A stretch of DNA of 64,000 nt. Source: Bacillota bacterium (lineage in GTDB: Bacteria; Bacillota; Clostridia; Christensenellales; CAG-138). The position numbers were made by a program, and so were the translations under genes. The stretch spans positions 17,132 through 81,131 of the forward strand of contig JAEWUO010000005.1 of NCBI GenBank assembly GCA_023459335.1, read 5' to 3'. Shown piece after piece: positions 61,054 through 64,000 of the stretch (its first letter is position 1; each line of letters begins with the position of its first letter). The notes beneath the pieces were generated by a model. The model searched no databases, had not been told where the DNA came from, and saw nothing but the letters and a program-made list of their open reading frames with translations.

Positions 61054-62046
61054 TTATAAAGACTCCCCGTCCCCAAAGTCGACGCCGACCTGCCGCCGCG
61101 CTTCGTCCAAAATTCGCATGACGCGCAGGGTTTGCTCGTCGTATTCCGCTGTGGACGCGCCGGTTTCAACCGCGCGCGCGAAGGCGTTGAGTTCGTAAAC
61201 CATGTTGTTTGTCTGCCCAGGCGTAAACAGCTCCTCCGTTCGCCCGTCGCGATACAGCATCCTCAGGTAGCTCGGCTGGTTCAGCGTGTCGAAAACGAGC
61301 GTACCCAGTTCGCCCTGCACGATGCTCGGATGGACCGAACTTGTCACCTTCGAGTAGGATACCGTCGTCTGTTGGCCGCCATAGTCAAGCAGCATCGTTC
61401 CCGCGGTCTCGGTGCCGTTTTGCAGAAAGCTCGCGTCCGCGCAGAGTTTCTCCGGATAGCCGAACAGCGCGACGCACACGTGCAGGCAATAGACCGCAAG
61501 GTCCATCATCGCGGCGTTGCCAAGCGAAGATTCAAAGACGTTCGGCCGCTCGCCCGCGAGGAACCGGTCGTACCGCGAGGAATACTGGCAGAATTCGAAC
61601 GTCGCGCGCCGGATTTGTCCGACTTTATTGAGGTTTTCCCGCAGCGCCTGCAGAAACGGGTCGTATACGGGGCGGATCGCTTCCATCAGAACCAGCCCCC
61701 GTTCACGCGCCGCCGCAATCATTCGCTCCGCCTGTGCGGTGTTGATCGCGAACGGTTTTTCACACAGTACATGCTTGCCGTGCATCAGCGCGGCCAGTGT
61801 CTGCCGGCAGTGCGCGATGTTCGGACTCGCGATATATACCGCGTCGAAGGCGCCGGCGGATAAAAACGCTTCTTCGTCGCTGAAAACCGCGGCGATGTCC
61901 TGTTTCTCCGCGAAAGCTTCCCCGCGCTCCGGATCACGCGACAAGACCGCGCCGATCGCGCAGTTTCCGCTCGCGCGCGCCGCATCGCAGATCCAGTCGC
62001 TCACAAAGCTCGTTCCGATGATGCCGATGCGAAGTGGATTCGCCAT
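61054..62046 (-). CDS. Gfo/Idh/MocA-family oxidoreductase
   Basis: NAD(P)-dependent sugar oxidoreductase of 330 residues. The N-terminal Rossmann loop is GIIGTSFVSDW (8-18), the conserved EKP is at 96-98 (VLCEKPFAIN), and the C-terminal beta-sheet domain holds RPVYDPFLQAL and the expected DLAVYCLH. Its length equals that of the 1,5-anhydro-D-fructose reductases of this family (about 333), and it lies divergent from an activase in the anhydro-sugar island, but sequence alone cannot assign that activity. A consensus promoter lies at 62085-62113. Confidence 0.9.
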   Translation of the reverse strand: MANPLRIGIIGTSFVSDWICDAARASGNCAIGAVLSRDPERGEAFAEKQDIAAVFSDEEAFLSAGAFDAVYIASPNIAHCRQTLAALMHGKHVLCEKPFAINTAQAERMIAAARERGLVLMEAIRPVYDPFLQALRENLNKVGQIRRATFEFCQYSSRYDRFLAGERPNVFESSLGNAAMMDLAVYCLHVCVALFGYPEKLCADASFLQNGTETAGTMLLDYGGQQTTVSYSKVTSSVHPSIVQGELGTLVFDTLNQPSYLRMLYRDGRTEELFTPGQTNNMVYELNAFARAVETGASTAEYDEQTLRVMRILDEARRQVGVDFGDGESL

Positions 62047-62084
62047 ACGATATTCTCCGTTTCTCTTTTCTCATTTTTCACCTC

Positions 62085-62113
62085 ATTTTAGAATCAGGGT
62101 TCGGTCTTGTCAA
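62085..62113 (-). promoter_or_regulatory. Promoter of the Gfo/Idh/MocA gene
   Basis: Minus-strand TTGACA (62108-62113), 17 bases, TAAAAT (62085-62090). A palindrome AAAAAC-2-GTTTTT (62116-62129) abuts the -35. Confidence 0.85.
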
Positions 62114-62163
62114 TTAAAAACTTGTTTTTGCAACTATTTATTCTTTCTTTCGTAAGCATTCTA

Positions 62164-62192
62164 TTTACTTTTCAATCAATCACGCGTAAAAT
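62164..62192 (+). promoter_or_regulatory. Promoter of the second activase
   Basis: TTTACT (62164-62169), 17 bases, TAAAAT (62187-62192). Confidence 0.6.
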
Positions 62193-62215
62193 AAACGCGA
62201 AACGAGGGCGTCATC

Positions 62216-62965
62216 ATGCTGACGGCAAAAATATTCAATCTTCAGAAATTCTCCATTCACGACGGCGCGGGAATCCGCACGGACGTATTTTTCCAGGGTT
62301 GCAACCTTCGCTGCGGCTGGTGCTCCAACCCCGAAAGCCAGCCGATGGAACCACTGCCCGGCGAAAAGGTCACGAAATATACGGTGGACGAACTGGTCCG
62401 TGAATTACTCAAGGACAAGCCTTTTTACGACGAGAGCGGCGGCGGGGTTACGCTCACGGGCGGAGAAGCGCTGCTGTATCCTGAATTCGTGCTTGCGCTG
62501 ACGGAGGCGCTGCACCGCGAGGGCGTGCAGGTCGCAATCGAAACCGCCGCGTGTATCCCGGAGGAAATATTTGCGCGCGTACTCGCCGCCGTCGATTTCG
62601 CCTATCTCGACCTGAAGCACTACGACGACGGAAAACACCGCGCGGGCACGGGCGTCGGCCTCGATTTGATCCTGCGCAACATCTCCGCCGCACTGCGAAG
62701 CGATACGCCCGTCGTGATCCGCATCCCCGTCATACCGGGATATAACGACGGCGAGTCGGATATCGCGGGATTTGTCGCTCTTATGAACGAGATGGGGGCG
62801 AAGGACGTGCAGCTGCTTCCGTTTCACCAGCTCGGCGAGAGCAAATACCGCAGGCTGGGCCTTTCCTACGCTTACGACGGCGTCCGGCAGATGAAGAATG
62901 CTGACGTTTCCGCCTTGGCAGGCGCGCTGGAGCGCGCGGGTCTAAACGTGCAGATCGGCGGATAA
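62216..62965 (+). CDS. Glycyl radical enzyme activase without ferredoxin insert
   Basis: Radical-SAM activase of 249 residues, the short PflA form. The cluster motif is CNLRCGWC (C29, C33, C36), followed by LTGGEALLYPE near 80 for SAM binding. Unlike the activase at 48610 it has no extra 4Fe-4S domain. GAGGGCG precedes ATG at 62216. No radical enzyme is adjacent; the nearest without an activase is the YbiW-like enzyme 6 kb upstream, which is the likely partner, although a pyruvate formate-lyase elsewhere is possible. Confidence 0.93.
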   Translation: MLTAKIFNLQKFSIHDGAGIRTDVFFQGCNLRCGWCSNPESQPMEPLPGEKVTKYTVDELVRELLKDKPFYDESGGGVTLTGGEALLYPEFVLALTEALHREGVQVAIETAACIPEEIFARVLAAVDFAYLDLKHYDDGKHRAGTGVGLDLILRNISAALRSDTPVVIRIPVIPGYNDGESDIAGFVALMNEMGAKDVQLLPFHQLGESKYRRLGLSYAYDGVRQMKNADVSALAGALERAGLNVQIGG

Positions 62966-62989
62966 GCCGGATCGATCCTGCAGGATACA

Positions 62990-63027
62990 AAACAGGCTGC
63001 CCGTTTTTTAGGACAGCCTGTTTTTTC
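62990..63027. terminator. Bidirectional terminator between activase and bacterioferritin
   Basis: Stem AACAGGCTG/CAGCCTGTT (62991-62999, 63014-63022) with TTTTTT after it on the plus strand and A-rich sequence before it. Confidence 0.85.
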
Positions 63028-63045
63028 GTTCTTCAACCCGATCCC

Positions 63046-63513
63046 TCAGCCAAGCTGACCCAGCAGATAGATCGGCAGCGTCAGTTGTTCAATCTGCCCC
63101 TGCTGTTCTTCGATTTCGTCCAGATGGCGGTCTTCGTCGCCGAGGATCTGCACCAGGATCTCCCGCGTCGCGTAATCGAGCAGTTCGCCCGCAAGCACGA
63201 TCGCCGCGTTATACGCCTTCACGGCGTCGGTTTCGGAAAGGCGGTCGTTCTCCACCTGCTTGGGTACGTCGGCGCCGATGTGGAGTTTCCTCAGGTCGCT
63301 GACGATCGGAATCCCTTCGAGGAACAAAATCCTGCCGATGAGTTTTTCCGCGTGCTTCATTTCGTCAATCGCACGTTTTTCCGCAATTTTATGCAGCTTG
63401 CCATAACCCCAGTCTTCGCACATTTCCGCATGTACGATATACTGGTTGATCGCGGTGAGTTCGTCCGCCAACAGCGAGTTCAGTGTGTCGATCAATTTCT
63501 GGTTAGCCTTCAT
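63046..63513 (-). CDS. bfr: Bacterioferritin
   Basis: Iron-storage protein of 155 residues forming a 24-mer shell. All ferroxidase ligands are at the classic positions: E18, E51, H54, E94, E127 and H130, and the heme ligand Met52 (DEMKHAEK) is present, so it is heme-binding bacterioferritin. GGAGGGAG precedes ATG at 63513. A promoter TGGATT-17-TAAACT lies at 63625-63653. Confidence 0.96.
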   Translation of the reverse strand: MKANQKLIDTLNSLLADELTAINQYIVHAEMCEDWGYGKLHKIAEKRAIDEMKHAEKLIGRILFLEGIPIVSDLRKLHIGADVPKQVENDRLSETDAVKAYNAAIVLAGELLDYATREILVQILGDEDRHLDEIEEQQGQIEQLTLPIYLLGQLG

Positions 63514-63624
63514 GATTTGCTCCCTCCGTTTAATTAAGTCTGCATGACGTTTTGTTCGGTCGGTTAGTGCCGCCGTCGTTTCATCAGGAAATACAACGGA
63601 TTCTTCGAGCCTTATTCTTTTTTC

Positions 63625-63653
63625 AGTTTAACCCTTTTTACCAAAAAAATCCA
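63625..63653 (-). promoter_or_regulatory. Promoter of bfr
   Basis: Minus-strand TGGATT (63648-63653), 17 bases, TAAACT (63625-63630). Confidence 0.55.
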
Positions 63654-63723
63654 GGGATTGCGTCCGAAAGAAGATTTGGTTCATACAAAAGATATCATTT
63701 CTTTCTATTTATAAATTCTGATG

Positions 63724-64000
63724 CGCACATCCCTTGCCCGCTTTCCCGAGAAAGAGGGTAAAAAAAAAGAAGCTTACGCCTTTGTAAGCCTCTTCGCACA
63801 TCCCTTGCCCGCTTTCCCGAGAAAGAGGGTAAAAAAAAGAAGCTTACGCCTTTGTAAGCCTCTTCGCACATCCCTTGCCCGCTTTCCCGAGAAAGAGGGT
63901 AAAAAAAGAAGCTTACGCCTTTGTAAGCCTCTTCGCACATCCCTTGCCCGCTTTCCCGAGAAAGAGGGTAAAAAAAAGAAGCTTACGCCTTTGTAAGCTT
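63724..64000 (-). repeat. Tandem array of about 70-bp terminator-like units
   Basis: Units start at 63724, 63795, 63865 and 63934 (71, 70, 69 bases) and continue to the window end. They are nearly identical except for the poly-A length (9, 8, 7, 8 on the plus strand). On the minus strand each unit holds a hairpin GGCTTAC-AAAGGC-GTAAGCT followed by 7-9 T residues, an intrinsic terminator. The last copy ends in a perfect AAGCTTAC/GTAAGCTT stem. It probably ends a gene located right of the window. Confidence 0.85.

Noticed and set aside
63724..64000. CRISPR-like array
   Set aside because: The units are tandem and directly adjacent with no unique spacers, they contain terminator hairpins, and no cas genes are present.

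Overview
The window looks like a chromosomal segment of a GC-rich anaerobic Bacillota (class Clostridia). The evidence is the S10 ribosomal operon, a yybS-gdpP-rplI-dnaB order, LytR-CpsA-Psr and MreB/Mbl envelope genes, strong AGGAGG ribosome-binding sites, TTGACA/TATAAT promoters, oxygen-sensitive glycyl radical enzymes with their activases, and no respiratory genes. No rRNA, tRNA, CRISPR array, prophage or insertion sequence was recognised. Apart from the ribosomal genes, all names are by protein recognition from memory, not database search.

Layout. 1-1.2 kb: start of the S10 operon (rplC partial, rpsJ). 1.3-5.4 kb: metal-efflux operon (ArsR regulator and P-type ATPase), a GntR/FCD regulator and an XRE regulator. 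6.1-9.2 kb: GH4 phospho-glycosidase with a BadF-type sugar kinase, then a uridine-kinase-like protein. 9.2-14.5 kb: DnaJ-like protein with a DUF5685-type protein, DUF1858 redox protein, zinc-ribbon membrane protein, GH13 amylase-type enzyme and a left-handed beta-helix protein. 14.5-19.4 kb: dnaB, rplI, gdpP, yybS. 19.5-29.9 kb: envelope and peptidoglycan genes (NagZ-like GH3, LCP, L,D-transpeptidase, NlpC/P60, MreB/Mbl) with an oligopeptidase and a lipoprotein. 30-35.8 kb: sirtuin, amidohydrolase, GNAT, SDR epimerase and a Cys-containing unknown. 35.8-40 kb: a cyclic-di-GMP group (GGDEF, HD-GYP) with a 25-residue membrane peptide inside a long inverted repeat. 40.3-41 kb: EFR1-type ferredoxin.

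41.2-63 kb is the most interesting part: a carbohydrate island with two glycyl radical enzymes. One resembles E. coli PflD (49.5-51.9 kb) and the other E. coli YbiW (53.8-56.2 kb). From memory, these E. coli enzymes were reported to open 1,5-anhydromannitol-6-phosphate and 1,5-anhydroglucitol-6-phosphate to 1-deoxyfructose-6-phosphate ('anhydroglycolysis'). Here they sit with a complete RbsABC-type ABC transporter, a standard ROK kinase, a second ROK-type protein with a long N-terminal extension, two activases, an AroE-like dehydrogenase that lacks the shikimate-binding serines, a Gfo/Idh/MocA oxidoreductase, a Cof-type phosphatase, a lyxose/mannose isomerase, a lactonase, and DeoR and AraC regulators. 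The working model is ABC import of a free anhydro-sugar, ROK phosphorylation at C6 and radical ring opening. The aldolase that would finish the pathway is not in the window. 63.0-64 kb: bacterioferritin, then a tandem array of about 70-bp units, each holding an intrinsic-terminator-like hairpin, running to the window end.

Other signals: three genes (13618, 24293, 31101) have a -10 hexamer exactly six bases before ATG and no ribosome-binding site, as expected for leaderless mRNAs. There are also local tandem duplications at 33.1 and 34.5 kb.
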